Shown here: positions 52,696-63,128 of the stretch, piece by piece | How positions within the stretch are numbered: position 1 is the first letter of the stretch | Layout: every line of letters starts with the position of its first letter | Assembly: GCF_000760215.1 (NCBI RefSeq) | Contig: NZ_JNAW01000003.1 | Span: forward strand, 1-64,000 | Direction of reading: 5' to 3' | Source: Prochlorococcus sp. MIT 0603 | GTDB lineage: Bacteria > Cyanobacteriota > Cyanobacteriia > PCC-6307 > Cyanobiaceae | Length of the DNA stretch: 64,000 nt | The notes under the pieces: generated by a model | Told to the model about the DNA's origin: nothing | The model's input: the letters and a program-made list of their open reading frames with translations, nothing else | The model's database searches: none | Program-made: the position numbers and the translations under genes

Positions 52696-52916
52696 TCCGA
52701 ATCTCCTCCAAACTTTTTTGAAACTGGCTTGAAAATAAGTATTGCTATAACAGATGAACCAATTCCTGAAATGATAAAAGTCAAGTACTGACCTAATGAA
52801 CCTGCATCATAAAGGCCTTTTTGTAGCAAAGGATAATCAATTAGAGACCCAATGGTTCCCCATGCAATTACTACTAAGGAGACATATAAAATACCAAACC
52901 AGTCTTTTCTTTGCAT
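52692..52916 (-). CDS. Small two-span membrane protein, 74 residues
   Basis: Starts MQRKDWFGILYVSLVVIAWG, with two hydrophobic helices (residues about 6-22 and 42-62) and a basic end with KPVSKKFGG. Likely a small plasma- or thylakoid-membrane protein known in picocyanobacteria; function unknown. It lies downstream of the hli gene on the same strand, about 60 bases apart, and may be cotranscribed with it. Confidence 0.7.
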   Translation of the reverse strand: MQRKDWFGILYVSLVVIAWGTIGSLIDYPLLQKGLYDAGSLGQYLTFIISGIGSSVIAILIFKPVSKKFGGDSD

Positions 52917-52975
52917 TTTCTAATAATGACTAATTAATAGCATACTTTATTAAAGAGTGGTTTTACAATTAAACA

Positions 52976-53218
52976 TCAATTAATACCAAAAATTGCAGTT
53001 GTAACAGGCTTACCTGCAAATGCTAATTCTGTCAAAACTAGCATTAAGAATCCAATCATGGCAGCCCTAGAGTTAACTAGTTCTGCATTCTCATTAAACC
53101 CAAAAACTTTCTCAACTTCTTTATCATCATTATCTAACCATTTTGCGTTTGGCAAAGGGTCGTTTTTTTTAGTCACATCTTTGTCCTGCAATTCGCCTTT
53201 CTCTTGATGATCAACCAT
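52976..53218 (-). CDS. hli: High-light-inducible protein (Hli)
   Basis: An 80-residue one-helix LHC-like protein. The chlorophyll-binding signature is ELVNSRAAMIGFLMLVLTEL (residues about 46-65), preceded by KVFGFNENA. Hli proteins bind chlorophyll and carotenoid in thylakoids and protect photosystems under light or nutrient stress; in cyanobacteria their genes answer to NblS-RpaB, and nblS is in this window. The N-terminal 40 residues are a polar extension rich in Asp and Lys. Which hli paralogue it is cannot be said. Confidence 0.92.
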   Translation of the reverse strand: MVDHQEKGELQDKDVTKKNDPLPNAKWLDNDDKEVEKVFGFNENAELVNSRAAMIGFLMLVLTELAFAGKPVTTAIFGIN

Positions 53219-53232
53219 TTGTTTTTCTGGTT

Positions 53233-53403
53233 TTAATTCCTGTGAATTTTATTTGTTTTTCTAAGTTTAGGCAATTTCTTTTTTCGTTTCTTGACCATTT
53301 TTTTTGCTTTTCTTATATAACGAGATTTTTCTGAAGCATAAAGCATGAATCCAAATATAGAGATAACAGTAATAACAAGAAGTATTAGCAGATAATTATT
53401 CAT
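53233..53403 (-). CDS. Small membrane protein with basic tail, 56 residues
   Basis: Starts MNNYLLILLVITVISIFGFM; residues 3-21 form a membrane helix and residues 24-56 are extremely basic (RKAKKMVKKRKKKLPKLRKT). The tail should lie in the cytosol and could contact nucleic acid, ribosomes or acidic lipid; this is inference. A second ATG directly upstream (53406) is an alternative start. It is 14 bases upstream of hli on the same strand, so probably in one transcript. Confidence 0.65.
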   Translation of the reverse strand: MNNYLLILLVITVISIFGFMLYASEKSRYIRKAKKMVKKRKKKLPKLRKTNKIHRN

Positions 53404-53406
53404 CAT

Positions 53407-53698
53407 TTTAATGTGCTCATGAATTATTTTATGAACTAATTAAATTAAGTCAAGCTTATTACATAGACAGCCACTCAAATAAATATTAGGCATATGCTCT
53501 TCCGAGAATAGTTCTGCCTTTTATTAAGTTAGAATTTTAAATTCAACTATCTATTTATTATTTTCATTGTCATGAGGCAACAAGTTACATTAATTAGGTA
53601 ACTAGTCCTTTAAAGTCTTAAGAGCTTGGATTGTTTTTTTTTATTGTTAATAAGCATTTATGAACTCTTAATCAGAGTATTCTCGCAACTGAAAAGCA
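53407..53698. other. AT-rich intergenic region, no gene seen
   Basis: Nothing supportable on either strand. It separates the minus-strand hli group from the plus-strand NdhF-like ORF and must hold both promoters. Confidence 0.55.
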
Positions 53699-54154
53699 AT
53701 GGATGCAATGCCTAATCTCATCGACCTTTCATTCTTGATACCACTATCCCCACTTATATCAGCTTTTATCATTGCTATTTTACTTGCATCTTTTAATAGA
53801 ACAATGAATAGGCTTACAAAGCCCGTATCTTTTTTATTAATAAATAGCATTGTGATATCAACCTCTTATTCTGCACTTTTATTTTTTAAACATGTGTCGG
53901 GAGCATTGGAATTGAATCCTTTGGGGTTTATCAATAAAAACTTGGGTATCGTATTAATTTTAAACAACAGCTCTGAGATATCAGCTATTTCAATAGGCCT
54001 AATTGCTTTACTTATAATGTTTATATCTTATAATAAGCTACCTAGATCAAAAGGATACGTACTATATTTAACCTCCATATCTTCTGTTTTTGGATTACTT
54101 TTCATATTTATTCTAAGCAATAATTTCTTAAAAATTATTCCTTTTAACTTTTGA
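53699..54154 (+). CDS. NdhF/NuoL N-terminal-like membrane protein, short
   Basis: A 151-residue protein with four or five hydrophobic spans. LIPLSPLISAFIIAILLASF (residues about 13-32) and the later SEISAISIGLIALLIMFISY, YVLYLTSISSVFGLLFIFIL and SNNFL blocks resemble the first spans of the proton-pumping NDH-1 subunits NdhF or NdhD, up to about the LVLSDN position. The full subunit is about 600 residues, so this is either a truncated paralogue, a small antiporter-like subunit or a relic. It has its own ATG and an intact frame. Weak similarity judged by eye only. Confidence 0.5.
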   Translation: MDAMPNLIDLSFLIPLSPLISAFIIAILLASFNRTMNRLTKPVSFLLINSIVISTSYSALLFFKHVSGALELNPLGFINKNLGIVLILNNSSEISAISIGLIALLIMFISYNKLPRSKGYVLYLTSISSVFGLLFIFILSNNFLKIIPFNF

Positions 54155-54230
54155 TAAGATCTTATCAAGCCAAATCTTAGTTATTTCTCCAACTAAAAGT
54201 CTTATCACTTATTAATTTTCTTTGACCTTT

Positions 54231-55442
54231 ATGAATGATTTGCCGAAGAAAATTGCTTTAGTGCATGAATGGTTTACCCCTAAGTCTTGTGGAGGTGCTG
54301 AGCAAGTAGTTCGTTCAATAGATAAAATCATTTCTTCTTCTTTAGGTGTTACCCCTGACTTATTTTCACTAGTTGATGGTGAAAGCTCTAGGAAGGAAAG
54401 TTGGTTATATAAACGATTTATACGAACAAGCCTGATTCAAAGTTTGCCATTTGCTACCAAAAATGTTCAAAAATACTTACCCCTTTTGCCATATGCAATT
54501 GAACAATTGGATTTATCTTCTTATCCGTTAGTTGTTAGTAGTAACCACCTTGTTGCCAAAGGTGTTCTAACTTCTCCAGATCAGTTTCACCTAAGTTATA
54601 TCCATACTCCAGTGAGATACGCATGGGACCAAATGAATGTTTATTTGCAAAGATCTATTTTAAGCAAAGCAGGGCTTGAACCTATTATTCGTTGGCAATT
54701 GCACAAGTTAAGGCAATGGGATCAATTAAGTGGAGCAAGAGTTGATTATTTATTAGCAAATTCTCGTTTTACAGCCAGAAGGATTGAGAAATATTGGAGA
54801 CGTGAATCAACAGTCGTTCATCCCCCTGTTGAAGTTGATAGGTTTAGATTTGATGAAGATAGGGCGGATTACTATCTTTGTCTTTGCAGACTTGTCCCCA
54901 ATAAGAAAGTTGATTTAGTTATCCGCGCATTCAATGTGCTTGGGCTCCCCTTGATAGTTGTTGGAGATGGGCCGGAAAGGGCACATTTAAATCGGATAGC
55001 AGGTCGGAATATCAAACTTTTAGGCTATCAACCAAAAGAGAGCGTAGAAAAATTGATGCAGAAATGTAGAGCCTACGTATATGCCGGCGTAGAGGACTTT
55101 GGAATAGCTCCTGTGGAAGCGATGGCCGCAGGTGCTCCTATAATTGCTCTAGGAAAAGGTGGTTTGCTTGATACAGTTAAATGTGCTAGCAAAGGGATTC
55201 AATCTGCAACTGGTGTCTTATTTAGAGATCAAACAGTAAGTTCTTTAATAGATGCAGTTACATGGTTTGAAGATAAAAAGATATGGGCTAAAATGAGTCC
55301 CGAATTTATAAATAGCTGGGCAAAAACATTTAGCCCTCAGAATTTTTATAATCGTTTTGAATTTGTTTTAAAGCAATCATGGGAAGATCACTTAAAAAAA
55401 TGCTCTATTGCATCGGCTTATAATGATTACCCTAAGGATTGA
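54231..55442 (+). CDS. Glycosyltransferase, GT4 family
   Basis: A 403-residue enzyme from ATG 54231 (a TTG at 54222 is also in frame). N-terminal block KIALVHEWFTPKSCGGAEQV (residues about 6-25) and the C-terminal GT-B donor site: YYLCLCRLVPNKKVDLVIRA (near 214-233), GDGPERAHL, and VYAGVEDFGIAPVEAMAAGAP (near 283-303) with the EX7E motif. It transfers a sugar from a nucleotide-sugar in surface polysaccharide synthesis. It overlaps the following sugar transferase frame, suggesting a two-gene operon. Confidence 0.9.
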   Translation: MNDLPKKIALVHEWFTPKSCGGAEQVVRSIDKIISSSLGVTPDLFSLVDGESSRKESWLYKRFIRTSLIQSLPFATKNVQKYLPLLPYAIEQLDLSSYPLVVSSNHLVAKGVLTSPDQFHLSYIHTPVRYAWDQMNVYLQRSILSKAGLEPIIRWQLHKLRQWDQLSGARVDYLLANSRFTARRIEKYWRRESTVVHPPVEVDRFRFDEDRADYYLCLCRLVPNKKVDLVIRAFNVLGLPLIVVGDGPERAHLNRIAGRNIKLLGYQPKESVEKLMQKCRAYVYAGVEDFGIAPVEAMAAGAPIIALGKGGLLDTVKCASKGIQSATGVLFRDQTVSSLIDAVTWFEDKKIWAKMSPEFINSWAKTFSPQNFYNRFEFVLKQSWEDHLKKCSIASAYNDYPKD

Positions 55443-55492
55443 GCACTCACTTGTTATTATTTTGCAAGAATTTTCATGCGACAGATTATTTC

Positions 55493-56230
55493 ATGAGTAT
55501 CAATTCGTTTGTTAAAAAGAATAAAACGGATTTTTATGAAGACTCTTCTGAAAAATCACCTTTTTCCCCAGATGAGCTTTCTACAGATGAATTGCTTAAA
55601 AAGCAAAGTGCATATGATAGAACATTAAAAAGAACTGGCGACATCATATTCTCTTTATTTGTGCTTATTTGTGGAGCACCTTTCTTTCTTCTAATAGGTT
55701 TATTAGTAAAGCTTAGTTCACCTGGTCCAATCTTTTACTTGCAGAAAAGATTGGGTAGAAATTATCGTTATTTTGGATGTATTAAGTTTAGGACTATGCA
55801 TTCGGAAGCCGAGAGTTTACTTGAAAATCTTCTAGATAGAGACCCTTCACTAAAGGCTGAGTTTGAAAAAGATTTCAAGCTTCGCAATGATCCCAGGATT
55901 ACGCCTATAGGCAGGTTCTTAAGATTATCCAGCTTAGACGAACTCCCACAATTCCTAAATGTTCTTAAAGGCCATATGAGCATTGTTGGACCAAGGCCAA
56001 TAGTAAAGGATGAGGTAAAGCGTTACGGTGCTTATATGAAAGAAGTTGCTTCAGTCAGGCCTGGTATAACAGGACTTTGGCAGGTTAGTGGCAGGAACAA
56101 TTTAACTTACAGAAGAAGAGTCATGCTTGACATTTTATATGTCAGGAAGAGAAGCTTCATTATAGATTTAAAAATATTCTTTAGAACATTTGGGGTCCTT
56201 CTATTCCCTAGAGATAGAGGTGCTTATTAA
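55493..56230 (+). CDS. Undecaprenyl-phosphate sugar transferase (bacterial sugar transferase family)
   Basis: A 245-residue monotopic or single-span membrane enzyme that loads the first sugar-phosphate onto the lipid carrier. It has KRTGDIIFSLFVLICGAPFF (near residues 43-62), the SPGPIFYLQKRLGRN block, LRLSSLDELPQFLNVLKGHM (near 142-161) and GPRP, then RPGITGLWQVSGRN (near 182-195), all typical. The frame extends upstream to a TTG at 55439 that overlaps the GT4 stop by four bases; ATG 55493 is chosen, but the TTG would give translational coupling. Works with the GT4 enzyme. Confidence 0.9.
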   Translation: MSINSFVKKNKTDFYEDSSEKSPFSPDELSTDELLKKQSAYDRTLKRTGDIIFSLFVLICGAPFFLLIGLLVKLSSPGPIFYLQKRLGRNYRYFGCIKFRTMHSEAESLLENLLDRDPSLKAEFEKDFKLRNDPRITPIGRFLRLSSLDELPQFLNVLKGHMSIVGPRPIVKDEVKRYGAYMKEVASVRPGITGLWQVSGRNNLTYRRRVMLDILYVRKRSFIIDLKIFFRTFGVLLFPRDRGAY

Positions 56231-58272
<2,042 letters not shown>

Positions 58273-58393
58273 CTAAAGAAGTTAAATTATAAATAAGAAA
58301 GCTATTGATAAAAGACTTTTTTAAAATTAGGTAGGGTTTGTGGTCAAATAGTTAAAAGATTTTCAGAAAGCTGAAAGCCTTCTTTAAAAATAA

Positions 58394-58996
58394 TTAAGCC
58401 TCACTAGGATGAGCAATCACTTTATCAATAAGTCCATACTCTTTTGCTTCTTTTGCACTTAAGAAATAGTCTCTATCGGTATCCCTTTCGATTTTCTCAA
58501 ATGATTGGCCAGTGATTTCAGCCATCCTTTTGTTCAAATCTGCTTTCATACGAATAATCTCTTTTGCTTCTATTTCTATATCGCTTGCTTGCCTTTGACT
58601 GGTTCCACCTAATGGCTGGTGAATCATAATTCGACTATGTGGCAAGGCTAAACGCTTGCCCTTTGTACCCGCTAACAACAAAAATGCGCCCATTGAAGCA
58701 GCAAGACCAACGCAAATTGTAACTACATCACTCTTGACATATTTCATAGTGTCATAGATAGCATTTCCAGCACTAATCGAACCTCCTGGGCTATTTATGT
58801 ATAAATAAATAGGCTTGCTACTATCTTCCGAATCTAGATACAACATTTGTGCAACAAGATTATTAGCAATCCCATCATTGACTTCTGAACCAAGAAATAA
58901 AATGCGCTCAACCGCAAGCCTTGTATAAATATCTACCCATCTCTCGTATTGACTTCCTGGAAGACGGTAGGGCACGCTTGGAGTTCCTATTGGCAT
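58394..58996 (-). CDS. clpP: ATP-dependent Clp protease proteolytic subunit
   Basis: A 200-residue serine peptidase subunit with the full triad: Ser101 (GLAASMGAF), His126 (MIHQPLGG) and Asp176 (DRDYFLSA). It forms a mixed ring with other Clp subunits and works with ClpC or ClpX in the cytosol. Sequence fits the cyanobacterial ClpP3 partner of ClpR, since the clpR gene is directly upstream, 56 bases away, on the same strand. Confidence 0.95.
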   Translation of the reverse strand: MPIGTPSVPYRLPGSQYERWVDIYTRLAVERILFLGSEVNDGIANNLVAQMLYLDSEDSSKPIYLYINSPGGSISAGNAIYDTMKYVKSDVVTICVGLAASMGAFLLLAGTKGKRLALPHSRIMIHQPLGGTSQRQASDIEIEAKEIIRMKADLNKRMAEITGQSFEKIERDTDRDYFLSAKEAKEYGLIDKVIAHPSEA

Positions 58997-59052
58997 GATG
59001 AAAAAGTAAAAAAATGTTTTTAAAGGTTTAGAAGTTAGAAGTGTTTGAGAAA

Positions 59053-59724
59053 TTAAATTGTTGCAGGGGAATCTGGTAAGTCCTTTCTGCTAGTTAAGAC
59101 TTTGTCTATAAGGCCATATTCAACTGCTTCTTGAGGGTTGAGATAATTTGGTCGTTGTGAATCCTTATCTAATTGCTCGATACTTTTTCCAGTATTACTA
59201 GCAAGGATTCCAAGCATTTCCTTTTTGTTATGCAAAACTTCCTTAGCACGAATTTGAATATCAGTTGCCTGGCCACTTGCACCACTTCTTGGTTGGTGAA
59301 GAACTATTGATGCATGAGGCAATGCAGCTCTTTGACCTTTAGAGCCAGCCGAAAGAATCACTGCCGCTGTTCCCATAGCTTGACCAATGCAAATCGTATG
59401 AATAGGGGGCTTGATATAGCTAATTGTGTCGCAGATAGCAAATGCCTCTGTCTCAAAACCAATTGCATCTCCAGTATGCCAACTGGTCCCTGTAGAATTT
59501 ATGTAGAAATAAATAGGCTTTTCAGGGTTGTCAAATTCAAGGAATAACAGTTGAGCAATAATTAACTCAGTAACATCCATCCCAAGTTGCCTTTTAGCAT
59601 CATCATCTGAAAACAAAGGGAGGCCAAGATAAACAATCCTCTCTTTAAGTAGTAGTGATGGCAAATCTGGAGGTGGGGTACGCATTACGGCTGATTCACC
59701 GTAATAAGGAGCAGAAACCGTCAT
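59053..59724 (-). CDS. clpR: Inactive Clp protease subunit ClpR
   Basis: A 223-residue ClpP-like protein in which the nucleophile Ser is replaced by Gly118 (CIGQAMGTA) and the catalytic Asp by Pro192 (SQRPNYLNP), while His143 (VLHQPRSG) is kept. An insertion with [16 protein letters not shown] (near 79-94) is a ClpR mark. ClpR is essential in cyanobacteria and forms a ring with ClpP3. Paired operon with clpP supports this. Confidence 0.94.
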   Translation of the reverse strand: MTVSAPYYGESAVMRTPPPDLPSLLLKERIVYLGLPLFSDDDAKRQLGMDVTELIIAQLLFLEFDNPEKPIYFYINSTGTSWHTGDAIGFETEAFAICDTISYIKPPIHTICIGQAMGTAAVILSAGSKGQRAALPHASIVLHQPRSGASGQATDIQIRAKEVLHNKKEMLGILASNTGKSIEQLDKDSQRPNYLNPQEAVEYGLIDKVLTSRKDLPDSPATI

Positions 59725-59762
59725 ATTGAACTAATTTGTCCAGAACTTGAGCCTAGCTATAT

Positions 59763-60872
59763 CTAGCCAGAAGAAGCTTTCGTTTTGTCGGATTTGTTGG
59801 TAGGAGGATTTTTCTCAAGTTTGCCAAAGACCATTCTTCCAGTCGTAGTCTGTAATGCTCCTGTGACAATTACATCTAATCTCTGACCTAAGAATTTTTT
59901 TGCACTTTCAACTACCACCATAGTTCCATCATCCAAATATCCAACTCCTTGACTGTTTTCTTTACCTTCCCGAACTATTTTTAAAGATAATTTCTCACCT
60001 GGTTGAACTTCTGGACGAAGTGCTATTACTAATTCACTGAGATTTAAAAAACTTAATTCTTTAACCTGAGCTACTTGCGCCAAATTGTAATCAGCAGTAA
60101 TCAAAACTCCATCTATATCTTCAGTTAATTTTAAAAGTTTATCGTCTGTTCCTCCACCTTCATACTTTGTGCTATTAATTACGAGTCTTTTTTTAAAACT
60201 TTCTCTTAGCTCTGTAAGTATTTTCAGTCCTCTTCTTCCTTTTGACCTTTTCTCAGCATTACTTGAATCAGCTAATTGTTGGAGTTCATCTATAACTGTT
60301 TGTGCAACTATAATTTTCCCTTCAATCAAGCCAAAACTCAAAAGAGCTTTTATTCTTCCATCAATAATTACACTCGTGTCAACAATTTTTGCACTTGCAG
60401 GGGTCAACAGTCCTTCTGCAACAAGAAGCGCTTCTGTACTATTTGGATTTAATAATCGAAGGAATGTTCTTCCATGAATTTCCGCAAGGTTATAGCCAAG
60501 TAGTCCAAAGAAAATATTACTAAGTACAGCAATTATAGGTTTCAAAAGAAATATTTCTTTGGGCAAGGGGAGAAGAAGTATTGGGGCTAAAACTAAATTT
60601 GCTATTAACAGTCCCAGGATTAAGCCAACCGATCTGCTCACTAACAAATCTGTTGGCGTCGTCTTGTTTTGTTGAGTGAGTTTTCTTCTTAGTTGTTGAA
60701 AAAAAATTCCTACTAAAAAAGTCAGAAGACCAGTTAAGGATCCTGCTATTATTTTTGATTCATGAATGGCTGGGAATTTCTCTAATATGATTGGAGGGAA
60801 CAAGTCTGACCCAATCCAACCACTAGCAAATCCAGTAATAAAAAATAAAATCAGTATGAGGATCTCCACCAT
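59763..60872 (-). CDS. PIN-TRAM domain membrane protein (YacL-like)
   Basis: A 369-residue protein. The N-terminal 145 residues hold about four membrane helices (ILILILFFITGFASGWIG at the start). The PIN domain begins at KIVDTSVIIDGRIKALLSFG (near residues 162-181) and keeps the acidic set of a metal nuclease (DTSVIIDGR, GTDDKLLKL, ITADYNLAQV). The C-terminal TRAM domain GVGYLDDGTMVVVESAKKFL (near 306-325) binds RNA. Such proteins may be membrane-held RNases; the target is unknown. Divergent from hemW. Confidence 0.88.
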   Translation of the reverse strand: MVEILILILFFITGFASGWIGSDLFPPIILEKFPAIHESKIIAGSLTGLLTFLVGIFFQQLRRKLTQQNKTTPTDLLVSRSVGLILGLLIANLVLAPILLLPLPKEIFLLKPIIAVLSNIFFGLLGYNLAEIHGRTFLRLLNPNSTEALLVAEGLLTPASAKIVDTSVIIDGRIKALLSFGLIEGKIIVAQTVIDELQQLADSSNAEKRSKGRRGLKILTELRESFKKRLVINSTKYEGGGTDDKLLKLTEDIDGVLITADYNLAQVAQVKELSFLNLSELVIALRPEVQPGEKLSLKIVREGKENSQGVGYLDDGTMVVVESAKKFLGQRLDVIVTGALQTTTGRMVFGKLEKNPPTNKSDKTKASSG

Positions 60873-60979
60873 GGAATTAATTTGAGCCCTTCTTTTTGCT
60901 TTATGGAGAATTGTTCTTATTTAATCTATTGCTTTAGGAGAATATGGATAGCTTTGTGTATTGATTTATAAGTTAATTT

Positions 60980-62245
60980 GTGAATTATTCCCAAAGCGCT
61001 TATTTGCATATTCCCTTTTGTCATAGACGATGCTTCTATTGTAATTTTGCTGTTGTCCCTTTAGGCGATAGGGCTGATGGGGAAACTGGTCCAGGCAGTT
61101 CTTCTATTAAGGGATATTTAAATCTTCTATACAGGGATATTTCTTTAGCCCCAAAAACAGGAGCATTGTCAACTGTTTATATAGGGGGAGGAACTCCTTC
61201 ACTATTAAGTGCTGCTCAAATAGCTGATTTGTTAGATCATTTACGCTTTCATTTTGGGATCCAATATGGTGCTGAAATTACACTTGAAATAGATCCTGCT
61301 AGCTTTGATAAGATTTCCCTAGAAGGCTATATAGCAGCAGGGATCAATCGCGTAAGTTTAGGCGCACAAAGTTTTGACAATAATGTTCTTTATGAATTAG
61401 GTAGAAGGCATACATTCGATCAATTAATTGACTCATGTAATTGGATTAATGAGAGTTTCAAGGAAGGAAGACTATTTAGCTGGAATTTAGATCTTATTCA
61501 AAATCTACCCAACCAAAATCTTGCCTCATGGAGTGAGCAACTTGTAAAAGCTATTGATATTTATCCTCCTCACTTATCTATATATGATCTTTCTATTGAG
61601 GAAGGAACAGTTTTTGCCTGGAAAATGAATAAAGGGGATTTGTGTTTACCTAATGATGAAATTGCTTCAGATATAAGCAAAATAACCAGCATGAAACTTA
61701 AAGAAGCGGGATACTCTCGTTATGAAATCTCAAACTTTGCATTGCCAGGCCATGCATCTCGTCATAATCGAGTGTATTGGAGTGGCGCTAATTGGTGGGG
61801 TTTTGGACAAGGTGCTACATCTTGTCCATGGGGAGAAAGGTTATCTAAACCAAGAACTAGAAATGCCTATAAAAAATGGTTAGAGATTGAAGAGTCAAAA
61901 GTTCATAAAAGCTCATTCAAAACAATTTATAAGCACAAAAACATCCCTTTAGATGACTTGTTAATTGTTGGTTTACGTCGAAGAGAAGGAATAGATTTGT
62001 ACGAATTATTAGAAAGATTTGAATATAATAATTCTCAAATAAACTTCAATATAAGTAAATTGAAGCAAAGATGGCAATATGGCTTGAACATGGGTTGGAT
62101 TAAGCAACGTGGATTCAGATTTCACCTAACTGATCCTGATGGTATGCAACTTAGCAATCAGTTCCTTGTCGATATGTTGTTGTGGTTGGACTCTTTAACT
62201 AATTCTCATTCTGCTGAAGCACCCAATCTTGAAGGGTATCAATAA
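60980..62245 (+). CDS. hemW: Radical SAM heme chaperone HemW
   Basis: A 421-residue protein from GTG 60980. The radical SAM cluster is Cys14, Cys18 and Cys21 in [28 protein letters not shown] (near 74-87), LGAQSFDN (near 128-135) and [14 protein letters not shown] (near 251-264) are family blocks of HemW, formerly called oxygen-independent coproporphyrinogen oxidase-like. HemW passes heme to respiratory enzymes rather than oxidising coproporphyrinogen. Its last 47 bases overlap the convergent panB. Confidence 0.9.
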   Translation: MNYSQSAYLHIPFCHRRCFYCNFAVVPLGDRADGETGPGSSSIKGYLNLLYRDISLAPKTGALSTVYIGGGTPSLLSAAQIADLLDHLRFHFGIQYGAEITLEIDPASFDKISLEGYIAAGINRVSLGAQSFDNNVLYELGRRHTFDQLIDSCNWINESFKEGRLFSWNLDLIQNLPNQNLASWSEQLVKAIDIYPPHLSIYDLSIEEGTVFAWKMNKGDLCLPNDEIASDISKITSMKLKEAGYSRYEISNFALPGHASRHNRVYWSGANWWGFGQGATSCPWGERLSKPRTRNAYKKWLEIEESKVHKSSFKTIYKHKNIPLDDLLIVGLRRREGIDLYELLERFEYNNSQINFNISKLKQRWQYGLNMGWIKQRGFRFHLTDPDGMQLSNQFLVDMLLWLDSLTNSHSAEAPNLEGYQ

Positions 62246-62972
62246 ATAACTTTCTTGCTTCTATTAAAGGCTTAGCAAAAGGTGGTTGTTTATCTGTAAG
62301 ACCTAGTAAATCGGCAGTAACTCTAACTTGTCCATCACATTCCGCTCCGGCACCAATCCCTATTACAGGTATCTTCAAAGTTTTAGTTAACTTACCTGCC
62401 ACTTTTGATGGAACATGTTCCAAAACCAATGCAAAACATCCAACCCTTTGAATTTCGGAAGCCTGATTGATCAATTTTTCTTGTCCTAATGAGTCCTCTG
62501 CTTGACGTTGATATCCAAGATTATTAACTGATTGTGGAGTTAGGCCAAGATGACCCATTACTGGAATGCCCATCCGAATCAGTCTTTCAATAACTTTTAA
62601 GACTTCAGGTTCAGCACCTTCAACTTTTACCCCAGCGGCACAAGAATGTTTGATTAAGTTACCAGCTGCTTCTACAGCCTTGTCTTCCCCACATTGATAA
62701 CTCAGAAAAGGCAAATCGCAAATAACAAGAGGGTGTTTATTCTTGGGATTAGAAAACCCTCTGCCTACTGCTTGAGTGTGATGAAGCATTTGCTCAAGGG
62801 TAACTGGCAATGTGCTGCTATGACCATGAATAAACATTGCTAGTGAGTCTCCTACAAGAACGACATCCGCTCCTGCAGCTTCAACAATTGCTGAAGAAAG
62901 ACTATCCCATGCAGTAAGCACAGTAATTTGTCTTCCGAGATCTTTAAAACGACTTAATTCCTTAGGAAGCAT
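62199..62972 (-). CDS. panB: 3-methyl-2-oxobutanoate hydroxymethyltransferase
   Basis: A 257-residue TIM-barrel enzyme of pantothenate synthesis. Marks are [20 protein letters not shown] (residues 18-37), [20 protein letters not shown] (38-57), [11 protein letters not shown] (near 142-152) and [15 protein letters not shown] (near 206-220). The usual YD in the first block reads WD here. Length normal. Its C-terminal end is read antisense to the last 47 bases of hemW. Confidence 0.94.
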   Translation of the reverse strand: MLPKELSRFKDLGRQITVLTAWDSLSSAIVEAAGADVVLVGDSLAMFIHGHSSTLPVTLEQMLHHTQAVGRGFSNPKNKHPLVICDLPFLSYQCGEDKAVEAAGNLIKHSCAAGVKVEGAEPEVLKVIERLIRMGIPVMGHLGLTPQSVNNLGYQRQAEDSLGQEKLINQASEIQRVGCFALVLEHVPSKVAGKLTKTLKIPVIGIGAGAECDGQVRVTADLLGLTDKQPPFAKPLIEARKLFIDTLQDWVLQQNEN

Positions 62973-63007
62973 TTAGCTTGTTTGCTAAGAGATTTCTATT
63001 GCTAAAC

Positions 63008-63115
63008 TTTAGGAGACTCGGACCCATGCGGCCTCGACGCCTAAATCTGGTCAGGACCGGAAGGTAGCAGCCAAAAAGGATGCTCGAAGCAGGCGTGGAT
63101 TCCGGGTCACCTAAA
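63008..63115 (+). ncRNA. ffs: Signal recognition particle RNA (4.5S type)
   Basis: Contains the SRP core GGTCAGGACCGGAAGGTAGC (63049-63068) followed by AGCC, matching the conserved bacterial GGTCAGG...GGAAGG..AGCAGCC apical domain. The ends TTTAGG and CCTAAA plus the flanks GACTCGGACCCATGC and GCGTGGATTCCGGGTC pair into a long hairpin, giving about 100 bases. It binds Ffh for cotranslational membrane targeting. Exact ends are estimated from pairing. Lies between divergent-facing panB and ftsZ. Confidence 0.92.
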
Positions 63116-63128
63116 CTGAAGTGATAGC

